DNA of 64,000 nucleotides from Chitinophagales bacterium (GTDB lineage Bacteria; Bacteroidota; Bacteroidia; Chitinophagales; UBA2359). The position numbers and the translations under genes are program-made. The DNA lies in assembly GCA_041392475.1 (NCBI GenBank), contig JAWKLZ010000001.1, positions 1,364,001 to 1,428,000 on the forward strand, in the 5' to 3' direction. The notes under the pieces were generated by a model. That model made no database searches. It was not told the origin of the DNA and saw only the letters and a program-made list of their open reading frames with translations. Positions 45,529 through 53,692 of the stretch are shown here, in pieces (the stretch's first letter is position 1; each line of letters opens with the position of its first letter).

Positions 45529-45557
45529 CAAATATAGGGTTTTTTAGGACGACTCAA
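45529..45557 (-). promoter_or_regulatory. Promoter of the barrel-propeller operon
   Basis: On the minus strand TTG (45557-45555), 18 bases, then TATATTTG (45536-45529) fits the Bacteroidota consensus TTG-N18/20-TAnnTTTG. The expected start is about 25 bases before the ATG at 45496. The -33 part overlaps the dispersed motif at 45537-45560. Confidence 0.55.
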
Positions 45558-45560
45558 CGT
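45537..45560. repeat. Dispersed motif, left half
   Basis: GGGTTTTTTAGGACGACTCA matches the left half of the motif at 14858-14891. Here it is separated from its right half (CGTTGCCAAAGTTT, 45865 on) by the sorting-domain cassette. Confidence 0.55.
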
Positions 45561-45561
45561 C

Positions 45562-45822
45562 AACGAACCACTATTGAAGCAAAACTCCCTACACATTTTC
45601 CCCAATCCCACACAAGACCAAGTGCAATTTTCTTGGAACACACTCGCCACACAGCTTTCGGTTTACAATACCACAGGGCAATTAATCACACAAATTCCTT
45701 TGGATTTGGGACAGAAAACCCTGCAATTGGAAGTTGTGGATTGGCGGAGTGGCGTGTATTTGGTGGTGTTGGAAGATGAAACAGGAGCGATTTGGGGGAG
45801 GGAGAAGTTGGTGGTACGGTAG
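45562..45822 (+). pseudogene. Orphan T9SS sorting-domain cassette, copy 1
   Basis: This encodes NEPLLKQNSLHIFPNPTQDQ and on to VVR and stop, almost identical in DNA and protein to the C-terminus of the gene at 46564 (47833-48093). There is no upstream coding sequence or signal peptide, so it cannot be exported alone. It is preceded directly by the dispersed motif. The homology continues about 25 bases past the stop. Confidence 0.8.
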
Positions 45823-45866
45823 TCACTTCAACTGTTGTCAAGGTTTATTCTGTAAGAATCTAACCG

Positions 45867-46490
45867 TTGCCAAAGTTTTCGTTTGGTTTGTTGATTGACA
45901 TCCAACCTTTTCTGCTTGCTGTTCGTTTGTATAAAGATGTGTTTCTGAATGTAAAATATTTTAAAATGCGAAAATACCTACAAAATTTACCTTCTCATAC
46001 CACTACTTGGCAGCAGTACAAAGACTTGGCTTTGATTGCCATTGACCTTCAACAGAGTGGAATAGCTTATAGCAATATGAACAGCACACAAGAACAGAAG
46101 GTCAGAAACATCGCAGCAACCAACACCGTCTATGCCAATCATGCAAAAGGGATATTGTATCAAGCTTTTGGAGAAAACTATGCCATAGATAGTCCTGTAT
46201 TTCCAAGTCAATCTTCTAAGAGGGCAAGTACTTTAAAAGGTGTAATAACTGAGAATATTCTTCAATTGATGCCCAATCCTGCTAACAGCTACCTTCAAAT
46301 TCGCTGGAACAATCCTACTTCCGAAGCAAGTTTGCATATTTACAATGCAGTTGGTAAAAAGTTGGAACAATACAAGGTTCAAAATGGAGAGGGCATAAAT
46401 ATCCATCATTTAGCCAATGGCATATATATATGTGCTTTGGAGATTGAAGGAAAAATATGGACACACCAAAAATTAGTTGTAAACCATTAA
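45867..46490 (+). pseudogene. N-terminally truncated T9SS protein gene
   Basis: The frame is open from a TTG at 45867, with the first ATG at 45966. The product (RKYLQNLPSHTTTWQQYKDL, then MNSTQEQKVRNIAA) resembles the helical stretch that precedes sorting domains in large Bacteroidota proteins; the T9SS domain is LQLMPNPANSYLQIRWNN ... WTHQKLVVNH. There is no signal peptide, so the original N-terminus is missing. A strong terminator follows. The first 185 bases recur at 49962-50146. It may still be transcribed but is probably not exported. Confidence 0.65.
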
Positions 46491-46510
46491 TATGAAATTT
46501 TAATGTAGTG

Positions 46511-46548
46511 CTTGGCAGCCCATGATTTGGGGTTGCCAAGTTTTTTTT
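46511..46548 (+). terminator. Rho-independent terminator
   Basis: CTTGGCAGCCC and GGGGTTGCCAAG form an 11-bp stem (one G-T pair) followed by eight T. It lies 20 bases after the truncated T9SS gene. Confidence 0.85.
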
Positions 46549-46563
46549 AATCACTAAATTTTG

Positions 46564-48093
46564 ATGATGAAATATTATTTGGTATTTTTTTTATTTATAT
46601 GTAAATGTGCATCTGCCCAAATCTACTTTAATAAAACCATTGATTTCAGCTCTGAAACAGAAACTGCTTACTCCATAACTCAATTAGAAAATGGAGATAT
46701 AGTGATTTTAGGTGCATACCTTGACCATGAAGTTAGAGAAAATTACAGCATTCAGTCTATATTTCTAATGAAATTAGATGAATACGGAAATCAAATATGG
46801 CTGCAAAAATATGCTGATAGTACAGCAGTTCTTTATACGGGTTTTAATGGTCTGATACAAACTCAAGATGGTGGTTTCGCCTTTGGAGGAGGATACGCAC
46901 AGGCATTTCCTGAAAATTTACCTGCCAAATACTTAATCGGAAAATTTGATAGTTTAGGTAATAAAGACTGGTTTCATACTTATGGCTATGAGGACTACGA
47001 TACAGGCTTGCAAGCCAAACAATTGGCAGATGGTGGTTTTGTGATGACAGGGGTATCTCAAAATTTTTCAGAAACAGGAGAAGGCTTGGATGCCTACGAT
47101 ATTTACATAATTCGGACAGATAAGGAAGGTAATTTATTATGGGAAAAGCACATTGACAATGAGGGCTTTGACAATTCGACAAGTGTTCAAGTTCTGCCGA
47201 ATGGAAATATGTTGTTTGGAGGTTTTTTGGATAATTCCATTTTGGGAGAGTACGATGGCTATATTTTGGAATTGGACGGAGAGGGGAATATCGTTGATGA
47301 GCAAGTATTCGGAACAGAATACACGGACTGTGGTATGGGTATAGAATTACTAAAAGATGGAAATTATTTGGTACATTCTTGTGAGGGAAAATTGATAGAT
47401 GGTGAAATAGTAACCATTGATTACATTGCTAAAATAGATACCAATTACAACATTCTTTGGAAATGGGAATCGAAATATTCTATTGAAGAATACAATCTTA
47501 TCAAGGCAGTAGAATTAAAAGATGGCTCTATTGGTTTTGCAGGTTGGTACGACCGAAATTCTACAAGTACATTGGGATGGATGGGAAGGTTGAGTTCAGA
47601 AGGAGAATTGATTTGGGAGAAGGAATATTATACGGTTAGAACCAAACACCAAAATTTTTATGATATGGTGGCTGCGAATGATGGTGGAATGATTGCTGTT
47701 GGACAGGCTTTTAATCCTGATGATGTGGAAAATGATGAAAGCTTTAATATTTGGGTTGTTAAAGTCAACTGCATGGGCGAATTTGAAGCCTTAGCCGAGG
47801 GAGAAAGTTGTGACGTGATAGTAGGCATTGAAAACGAACCACTATTGCAGCAAAACTCCCTACACATTTTCCCCAACCCCACACAAGACCAAGTACAGTT
47901 TTCTTGGAACACACCTGCCACACAGCTTTCGGTTTACAATACCACAGGACAATTAATCACACAAATTCCTTTGGATTTGGGACAGAAAATCCTGCAATTG
48001 GAAGTTGTGGATTGGCGGAGTGGCGTGTATTTGGTGGTTTTGGAAGATGAAACAGGAGCGATTTGGGGGAGGGAGAAGATGGTGGTACGGTAG
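46564..48093 (+). CDS. Secreted propeller-like protein with T9SS type A sorting domain
   Basis: About 509 residues from ATG 46564 (a second ATG follows). Signal peptide YYLVFFLFICKCASAQ. Residues about 20-400 hold propeller-like units (YSITQLENGDIVILGAYLD, GNQIWLQKYADS, LADGGFVMTGVSQN, GNLLWEKHIDNEG), similar to those in the proteins at 14.9 and 26.6 kb. The T9SS domain starts at LLQQNSLHIFPNPTQDQVQF and ends GREKMVVR. Its sorting-domain DNA is the only one of three local copies still fused to a complete secreted protein. The group II intron lies 16 bases after its stop. Confidence 0.87.
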   Translation: MMKYYLVFFLFICKCASAQIYFNKTIDFSSETETAYSITQLENGDIVILGAYLDHEVRENYSIQSIFLMKLDEYGNQIWLQKYADSTAVLYTGFNGLIQTQDGGFAFGGGYAQAFPENLPAKYLIGKFDSLGNKDWFHTYGYEDYDTGLQAKQLADGGFVMTGVSQNFSETGEGLDAYDIYIIRTDKEGNLLWEKHIDNEGFDNSTSVQVLPNGNMLFGGFLDNSILGEYDGYILELDGEGNIVDEQVFGTEYTDCGMGIELLKDGNYLVHSCEGKLIDGEIVTIDYIAKIDTNYNILWKWESKYSIEEYNLIKAVELKDGSIGFAGWYDRNSTSTLGWMGRLSSEGELIWEKEYYTVRTKHQNFYDMVAANDGGMIAVGQAFNPDDVENDESFNIWVVKVNCMGEFEALAEGESCDVIVGIENEPLLQQNSLHIFPNPTQDQVQFSWNTPATQLSVYNTTGQLITQIPLDLGQKILQLEVVDWRSGVYLVVLEDETGAIWGREKMVVR

Positions 48094-48149
48094 TCACTTC
48101 AACTGTTGTGTCGAGTAGGTCGGGGGAATTTCACCCCCAGCCTCTCACA

Positions 48150-48183
48150 GAACCGTACGTGAACCTCTCGACTCATACGGCTC
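48150..48183 (-). ncRNA. Group II intron domain V
   Basis: A 34-nt hairpin GAGCCGTATGAG...CACGTACGGTTC with the bulge and GAGA-like loop of the catalytic domain V, 13 bases past the RT stop codon. Confidence 0.85.
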
Positions 48184-48195
48184 TTCTCATTCAGT

Positions 48196-49440
48196 CTAAA
48201 TCGTATAGCCATGCCGCCAGTGAACAAATAGATTCGGTTGTCGTTTCTGCAATTGCTTTAAAGCTTTGTGAGCTTTGCGCCAACTGCCCTTAAACCGTTT
48301 GTAAGTGTTCCTTGCCCATCGTATTAGCCGAATATTGAGTACTGAGAATATTTTCCACATGACCGATTTTCGGTATCGACCATAGTAGTTTATCCAGCCT
48401 TCCAACTTTCTATTGAGCATTTTAGCAAGACCGTAGATAGTTGTACCCGTGCGCCTTTGTATTCCAAGTTGCCTGAGTTCTTTGATTATCCGCTGTTTTG
48501 CTTTGTTGCTGATAGCAGGTGTAAAACTGTAAAATACCCGATTATCTCGACTATTCTTACTTTTCCTCGCTTTGAAATCATAGCCCAGAAAAGTAAACTG
48601 CATGGGTTTGTCTGTTGATTGCTTGCGATTACTGTCTCGACAATACACTATCTTGGTTTTGTCGGGATGTAATTCAAGTTTACAGGCTTGTAGTCGTTCC
48701 CGAATTTGACTCAACACATATTCAGCTTGTCGCTCACTTTGACAGTGAACAATGATGTCATCTGCATATCTTTCAAATGATAAACTTGGGAATTGCTTTT
48801 CCATCCATTTATCAAATCCATAATGCAAATATAGATTGGCTAATAAGGGACTAATAACACCTCCTTGAGGTGTACCTTTCGTTCGCTCTCGCTTCGTGCC
48901 ATCTTTTGTGATTACACTCGCCTTTAGCCATCTATCTATATACATCAACACCCATTTCTCGTCCGTATGACGATACAGTGCCTTAAACAACAGCTCATGA
49001 TTCAGTTCATCAAAGAAACCCTTTATATCCAAGTCAATCACCCAATCTAATCTCCAACAATGCTCTTTAGCTACTCCAATCGCTGCATGTGCAGAGCGAT
49101 TCGGGCGATAGCCATAAGAACTGTTGTGAAAACAAGGTTCTATCTTTGGTTCTAAATGGTCTTTAACTACCTGTTGGGCGATGCGGTCTAAAACCGTGGG
49201 TATACCCAACTTACGTGTTTTGCCATTTCCTTTCGGTATTTCCACCTCTTTGACAGGAGGTGGAAAGTAACTACCTGAGCTCAGTCGATTCCATAGTTTA
49301 TACAGTTGGTTGGATAAGTCTGTCTCTAAATCAGATAAACTCATTCCATCCACTCCTGAACCGCCTTGATTCGTCTTCACTCGTTTATACGCTGCCCATA
49401 CCATCTGTTTGGTAATAGGCTGTGACTTTGTTTTAACCAT
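48196..49440 (-). CDS. ltrA: Group II intron reverse transcriptase/maturase
   Basis: 414 residues. RT motifs are present: GVDGMSLSDLE, IPKGNGKTRKLGIPTVLDRI, the palm DLDIKGFFDELNHELL, GTPQGGVISPLLANLYLHY, and the catalytic FERYADDIIVHC. A maturase (GIIM) domain is at about 310-390 (LNRKLEGWINYYGRYRKSVM). There is no HNH endonuclease domain, so the intron probably uses an endonuclease-independent pathway. A purine-rich stretch with GGAAGG precedes the ATG; the T tract on the plus strand here is 14-15 bases long. Confidence 0.95.
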   Translation of the reverse strand: MVKTKSQPITKQMVWAAYKRVKTNQGGSGVDGMSLSDLETDLSNQLYKLWNRLSSGSYFPPPVKEVEIPKGNGKTRKLGIPTVLDRIAQQVVKDHLEPKIEPCFHNSSYGYRPNRSAHAAIGVAKEHCWRLDWVIDLDIKGFFDELNHELLFKALYRHTDEKWVLMYIDRWLKASVITKDGTKRERTKGTPQGGVISPLLANLYLHYGFDKWMEKQFPSLSFERYADDIIVHCQSERQAEYVLSQIRERLQACKLELHPDKTKIVYCRDSNRKQSTDKPMQFTFLGYDFKARKSKNSRDNRVFYSFTPAISNKAKQRIIKELRQLGIQRRTGTTIYGLAKMLNRKLEGWINYYGRYRKSVMWKIFSVLNIRLIRWARNTYKRFKGSWRKAHKALKQLQKRQPNLFVHWRHGYTI

Positions 49441-49949
49441 CCTAATCCTTCCTTTTTTTTTTTTTTGAGGTTGTTAAAATATTAAAACGTAAATGAGCTA
49501 TGCCCTTCGCTCCAATCCCATTACAGAATCTTCAACACTACTATGACATAGTCCGACTCGAACATCTTACTCTTTCTCAGAGTATTGTCATAGATGTTCG
49601 TCTCTCCTGTTCCATCATTGAGCCTATATGAAAGTCCTGCCACTTATACACCGCTCACCCTTTAGCCAGTAAACAGGTTGCCGCTAAAGTTATCACGAAA
49701 TGACCCTGATTTTCGCTTTTGACGAGGTCGGTTGGTTGTTTCGATGCTTCATCAGTGGTTCACTTGCGTTCAGCTCTTTCATACTTACCTGACTATTTAG
49801 CCAATAGCCTTTTCCTTCTGCGCTCAGTACCTTAACTTCACAGTTAAAGCACCCGAAGGTGGTTTGAAGGCGACTCCTGTAAGTAGCCTTCGGAGGGTCG
49901 TTTCCTCCATCTCAATGATAGCATTGCTCTATGAGCATTCAGGACACAC

Positions 49950-50146
49950 CAAGGTCTGCGACCGTTGACAAAGTTTTCGTTTGGTTTGTTGATTGACATC
50001 CAACCTTTTCTGCTTGCTGTTCGTTTGTATAAAGATGTGTTTCTGAATGTAAAATATTTTAAAATGCGAAAATACCTGCAAAATTTACCTTCTCATACCA
50101 CTACTTGGCAGCAGTACAAAGACTTGGCTTTGATTGCCATTGATTA
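49950..50146 (+). repeat. Second copy of the 45.85-46.05 kb fragment
   Basis: Bases 49962-50146 match 45864-46049 with about two or three substitutions (for example CTACAAAA/CTGCAAAA) and then diverge at the codons ATTGAC/ATTGAT. The frame (KFSFGLLIDIQPF... LALIAID) stops at once, so it is a dead fragment. Confidence 0.85.
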
Positions 50147-50233
50147 AATCACAAATTGGTTGAAATGAAACCTATTTTTATCAATGACTGTTATCAACTT
50201 TACATATCTTATTGCTCAAAAATAAATTTCGTA

Positions 50234-50479
50234 ATGGAAACAACTTATAAAATAAACGCCAACGAGTTGAATGAGGATTTCTTAAATTCTCTAAAAACTT
50301 TGTTCCCAAATCGCAAATTGCTGATTTCAGTGCAAGCTATTGAAGATGATTTTGAAGATGACACAGCTTATCTTTCAAGTTCCCCTGTAAACAAAGAAAG
50401 GTTGCTGAATGCAATTGAGAACTATGAGGTTGGGAAGAACTTGAAAAAAATTAGTTGGGAAAATCTGCAAAAACTATAG
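50234..50479 (+). CDS. Antitoxin of a YoeB-type toxin-antitoxin pair
   Basis: 81 residues from ATG 50234; a longer TTG start at 50156 has an unrelated extension. METTYKINANELNEDFLNSL and KTLFPNRKLLISVQ form the N-terminal dimer and DNA-binding part; the acidic middle (EDDFEDDTAYL) and NKERLLNAIENYEVGKNLKK tail fit antitoxins that wrap around the toxin. It is 11 bases upstream of the toxin, the normal order. It likely represses its own promoter together with the toxin. Confidence 0.85.
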   Translation: METTYKINANELNEDFLNSLKTLFPNRKLLISVQAIEDDFEDDTAYLSSSPVNKERLLNAIENYEVGKNLKKISWENLQKL

Positions 50480-50490
50480 AAATCACACAG

Positions 50491-50757
50491 ATGGAAGAAG
50501 TAATATTTGAAAATACAGGATTTGAAGACTTATTCTATTGGGCTAAGAATGACCGTAAAATATTGTCAAAAATCATTGTATTGATTGCCGATATACGAAA
50601 ACATCCCTATAAAGGTTTGGGTAACCCAGAAGCCTTAAAATACGATTTTGCTGGGTATTGGTCAAGAAGAATTACACAAGAACACAGATTGGTTTATAAA
50701 ATGGATGAAAACGCAAATGTTGTCGTTTTTCAATGTCGATTTCATTACTCCAAATAA
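50491..50757 (+). CDS. YoeB/Txe family toxin, ribosome-dependent mRNA interferase
   Basis: 88 residues. FEDLFYWAKNDRKILSKI, HPYKGLGNPEALKYDFAGYW and SRRITQEHRLVYKM then CRFHYSK match Txe/YoeB closely. The residues corresponding to the catalytic Glu, Arg and C-terminal His of E. coli YoeB are present (EALKYD, HRLVYK, RFHYSK). YoeB cleaves mRNA in the ribosomal A site. The start ATG 50491 follows the antitoxin stop by 11 bases. The pair lies between two dead T9SS fragments. Confidence 0.93.
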   Translation: MEEVIFENTGFEDLFYWAKNDRKILSKIIVLIADIRKHPYKGLGNPEALKYDFAGYWSRRITQEHRLVYKMDENANVVVFQCRFHYSK

Positions 50758-50786
50758 GTCAATCTTTGGATCAAGTATAGCGTTCA

Positions 50787-50991
50787 ACAAGTACAATTTT
50801 CTTGGAACACACCCGCCACACAGCTTTCGGTTTACAATACCACAGGGCAATTAATCACACAAATTCCTTTGGATTTGGGACAGAAAATCCTGCAATTGGA
50901 AGTTGTGGATTGGCGGAGTGGCGTGTATTTGGTGGTCTTGGAGGATGAAACAGGAGCGATTTGGGGGAGGGAGAAGATGGTCGTGGAATAA
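50787..50991 (+). pseudogene. Orphan T9SS sorting-domain cassette, copy 3
   Basis: Starting at CAAGTACAATTTTCTTGG, the 205 bases match the cassette in the gene at 46564 with few changes and read VQFSWNTPATQLSVYNTTG to the terminal MVVE stop. It begins abruptly 29 bases after the toxin gene, with no export signal or body. Confidence 0.82.
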
Positions 50992-51002
50992 GCTCAAAAT
51001 GA

Positions 51003-51033
51003 GAAAACAGAAATTTTGAAAATTTCTGTTTTC
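51003..51033. terminator. Palindromic terminator-like hairpin
   Basis: GAAAACAGAAATT (51003-51015) pairs with 51021-51033 over 13 bp with a tight loop. It separates the cassette from the convergent T9SS gene. Confidence 0.65.
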
Positions 51034-51112
51034 TAGTACCGACAATTGAAGTGAATGAGTTTGAGTTGGATTCGAGGAATTTTCCTATACCAACCTATCC
51101 CACACAATCCCT

Positions 51113-52513
51113 CTATTTCACCACCTGCACCTTCTCAAAATACTGCCATCCCGAATCAGCCTGCAATTGAAGGATATACATACCAGCAGGTAATTCATTG
51201 ACCGAAAATGCAATGCGCTGTTTCACACCATCTTCTACCTTTCCACCAAACAAGTTGGTAACTTCCTGTCCATTGAAGTTCAATAAACGTGCTTCAATGG
51301 CAGCTGATTTTTCCAAACTAAATTCGAGATAGGCTTCCTGCACAATGGGATTTGGATAGACTTCAATCCATTCCATTGCCGTATTTTCCAAGGCCGTTTT
51401 TCCAGCCTCTCTGCGGCAACCTGCACGAGATCGTCCGCCTCCAATGATTTCATCTCCGCCACGATACACATAAATGCTTTCGGTGGTGGTATTGCCAATG
51501 CAGTCCGTCACCACTACCGTATAAAACCCTGCTTTGAGTTTGGTAATCGTGGCTTTATCGCTCGTAAAACCGTCGGACCCTTCCCAAGCGTAGGCATACG
51601 GTTCGTTGGGCGCATCACACTTGATTCCGCCCTCAACAAACACCGAAATAGCTCCATCAAAATCAGCAGGGCAATGTTCGGGTGTCACTTCAAAACTTGA
51701 TATGATTGGGAACGCACTACTCGAACTACTGTAAGCCAACACATTGCTGCAATTCCCAGCGTCTTTGATGCTCAAATTCCAAGTTGCACCTGTGGCATAG
51801 ACCAGCCTGACTTGGCGGCAATTGGGATTACTGCTCGGAAATTCGTCAATTGTCGAAAATCCGCCTGTTGTTTGAAAATCGTAGTCGTAGGGCAGTTGTC
51901 CACCGCAAATTTCATAGATATGAATGTTGGAATTTTCGACACTGCTCACACTTTCTAAACGAAACGTTCCCAAGACCTTGAAGGGATTGGTCGCAACGAC
52001 TTGAAAACAGCCTGCTTGTTCTGTTCCTATTGCAGTGATGGGCAGATGGGGATGGGTAATCAAGGAAGGAATGGGTGCGTCATCTGTTTTTTCGCTGTAT
52101 GCATAGATTTGATAGGTTTTTGTTTCGGTAGGCGCATCAAAAATACCCGTTGTGTTGATGGCTTTGAAGCGTGGAGCATTGGGGTTGGTGACATCCCAAA
52201 GGGCATAATAAAGCGTATATCCTGCTGCTGTTTGGTGTGTATCATTGGTTGAAGCCTCCAACTCCTCCCCCATCAAACATCCGTCTTCTACATTGACAGT
52301 CAGGACTCCTGCTGATGCTTCGCATACTTCTGCCAAGAGTGAATAACCTATTTGCCATTGCAGCACATCAAGTGTTGGGTGGTCGGAAGAAATGGCGGAA
52401 GGATGGCTCAATATGGGACAAATTTGTGCTTTTAGGGGGATGGAACAAAAGATGTAGCCCAAACAGAAAAACAAAACAGTATAAACAAACAAAAAGGGTA
52501 CTCGTTTTTTCAT
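51113..52513 (-). CDS. SprB-repeat protein with T9SS type A sorting domain
   Basis: 466 residues. Signal peptide PFLFVYTVLFFCLGYIFC ... PLKAQ. Residues about 30-250 are an unrecognised Cys-containing beta region. Residues about 265-350 are an SprB-like repeat (FEVTPEHCPADFDGAISVFV, AYAWEGSDGFTSD, GFYTVVVTDCIGNT), as in the gliding adhesin SprB. The T9SS sorting domain is IEVYPNPIVQEAYLEFSLEK ... YFEKVQVVK. Probably a surface adhesin or structural protein. Confidence 0.86.
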   Translation of the reverse strand: MKKRVPFLFVYTVLFFCLGYIFCSIPLKAQICPILSHPSAISSDHPTLDVLQWQIGYSLLAEVCEASAGVLTVNVEDGCLMGEELEASTNDTHQTAAGYTLYYALWDVTNPNAPRFKAINTTGIFDAPTETKTYQIYAYSEKTDDAPIPSLITHPHLPITAIGTEQAGCFQVVATNPFKVLGTFRLESVSSVENSNIHIYEICGGQLPYDYDFQTTGGFSTIDEFPSSNPNCRQVRLVYATGATWNLSIKDAGNCSNVLAYSSSSSAFPIISSFEVTPEHCPADFDGAISVFVEGGIKCDAPNEPYAYAWEGSDGFTSDKATITKLKAGFYTVVVTDCIGNTTTESIYVYRGGDEIIGGGRSRAGCRREAGKTALENTAMEWIEVYPNPIVQEAYLEFSLEKSAAIEARLLNFNGQEVTNLFGGKVEDGVKQRIAFSVNELPAGMYILQLQADSGWQYFEKVQVVK

Positions 52514-52814
52514 GATTTTTTGAAAATTTTGGAATTTACTTAAACTAAACAGTGGTGAGAGGGTTGCTATCTACACAAAAATAAACCATTTCTAGCAGAC
52601 TCTGAATTTATTTATGCTCTTTAACAATTTTTGCTGAAGCAATGCAACTTTTTGAAATTTTATATCACAAAACGTTTGTGGTCAATAAAATCAGTAAATT
52701 AATTCAATTGTGGTGGTTATTTAATATCTTTGTCACTAAATATTGCCTCCCCTTTTTTGGGTAGTATTCCAAGTTTTAGATTAAAATGTGATGTTTAACC
52801 AAGAATTTTAGATT
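52514..52814. other. Divergent intergenic region
   Basis: 301 bases between the minus-strand T9SS gene and the MscS gene. Apart from the TATCTTTG box, nothing specific is seen. Confidence 0.5.
52735..52742 (+). promoter_or_regulatory. Candidate -7 box for the MscS gene
   Basis: TATCTTTG is an exact TAnnTTTG match; an ATTG lies 24 bases upstream. The leader would be about 65 bases. Confidence 0.45.
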
Positions 52815-53636
52815 ATGGACTTCTCAAGTTTAGATTTAGCAAATATTGAACAACTCGTCTTAACATATGGCACCCGTTTCGTTGGAGGTTTTCTATTCTT
52901 AATCATTGGTTGGTGGGTAGTTGGAATCATCAACCGAACCATTCAAAAAATAGTCAATAAAAACAGAATTGACCCCACCTTAAAACCTGTTATTACTTCT
53001 ACTACTTCTATCCTCCTCAAAATCATGCTCTTATTGGCAGTCATTTCGACTTTGGGTATTGAAACCACCTCTTTTGTTGCCGTTTTGGGAGCATTTGGAT
53101 TGGCAGCTGGTTTGGCAATGCAGGGCAGTTTAGGAAATCTTGCAGGAGGTTTTCTGATTCTTTTCTTTCGTCCGTTCAATGTAGGTGACTATATCAAAGC
53201 ACAAGGACACGAAGGATTTGTAAAAGAAATTCAGCTATTTACGACCATTCTAGAAACCAACGACAAACAAACTATTTACCTACCCAATGGTTCGGTTTCG
53301 GGCAATAACATAGTGAATATGTCACAAGCGGGCTTAATTCGACTACACCTTGCGATTGGTATTGGTTATGGAGAGAATATTGGTAAGGCAAGAGAGGCTC
53401 TCATGGAAGTGCTTCAAAATCACCCTTTGGTACTGCAAGAACCTGCTCCAAGTGTAGCAGTAGTAAACTTAGGTGACAGCAGTGTGGATTTAGATATGCG
53501 TCCATGGTGTAAGCCATTAGATGGCCCTGCTGTAACGGTTCAAATTTTGGAAAAAGGCAAAATTGCTTTGGATAAAGCAGGCATTGAAATTCCTTTCCCA
53601 CAAAGAGTTGTGCATCACATCAATGCGAAAGGGTAA
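52815..53636 (+). CDS. Small-conductance mechanosensitive channel (MscS type)
   Basis: 273 residues, the size of E. coli MscS. Three membrane helices are visible: FVGGFLFLIIGWWVVGIINR, ILLKIMLLLAVISTLGI and the pore-lining GAFGLAAGLAMQGSLGNLAG. The beta domain follows with FLILFFRPFNVGDYI and VKEIQLFTTILETNDKQTIY, then YLPNGSVSGNNIVNMS. It opens on membrane tension to release solutes during osmotic downshock. A single-gene unit with a terminator-like palindrome at its end. Confidence 0.96.
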   Translation: MDFSSLDLANIEQLVLTYGTRFVGGFLFLIIGWWVVGIINRTIQKIVNKNRIDPTLKPVITSTTSILLKIMLLLAVISTLGIETTSFVAVLGAFGLAAGLAMQGSLGNLAGGFLILFFRPFNVGDYIKAQGHEGFVKEIQLFTTILETNDKQTIYLPNGSVSGNNIVNMSQAGLIRLHLAIGIGYGENIGKAREALMEVLQNHPLVLQEPAPSVAVVNLGDSSVDLDMRPWCKPLDGPAVTVQILEKGKIALDKAGIEIPFPQRVVHHINAKG

Positions 53637-53640
53637 TTGG

Positions 53641-53666
53641 TGAGTACATTAAATTCAATGTACTCA
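53641..53666. terminator. Palindrome between convergent genes
   Basis: TGAGTACATT and AATGTACTCA form a perfect 10-bp stem with a 6-base loop. It lies between the MscS and MocR stops and could serve both strands; no T run. Confidence 0.5.
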
Positions 53667-53692
53667 TAATCAGACAGTTTGATTCAGCGATT

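Larger units (their letters stand above)
48110..49949 (-). mobile_element. Group II intron with reverse transcriptase
   Basis: On the minus strand the element starts GTGTGTCC at 49949 and ends CTACTCGAC at 48110, about 1840 bases. The flanks TTCAACTGTTGT and CAAGGT are contiguous in the related locus at 45829-45846, so the ends are set by comparison with an uninterrupted site. A 34-nt domain V (48150-48183; GAGCCGTATGAG...GTACGGTTC) and a domain VI hairpin (GGGGGTGAAATTCCCCC, near 48121-48137) precede the 3' end. The intron encodes its own RT/maturase. It sits between a T9SS gene and a repeated fragment, not inside a working gene. Confidence 0.9.

Noticed and set aside
45574..45822. Separate small gene encoding an 82-residue protein
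   Set aside because: It is an orphan sorting-domain tail without signal peptide, nearly identical to the end of the gene at 46564.
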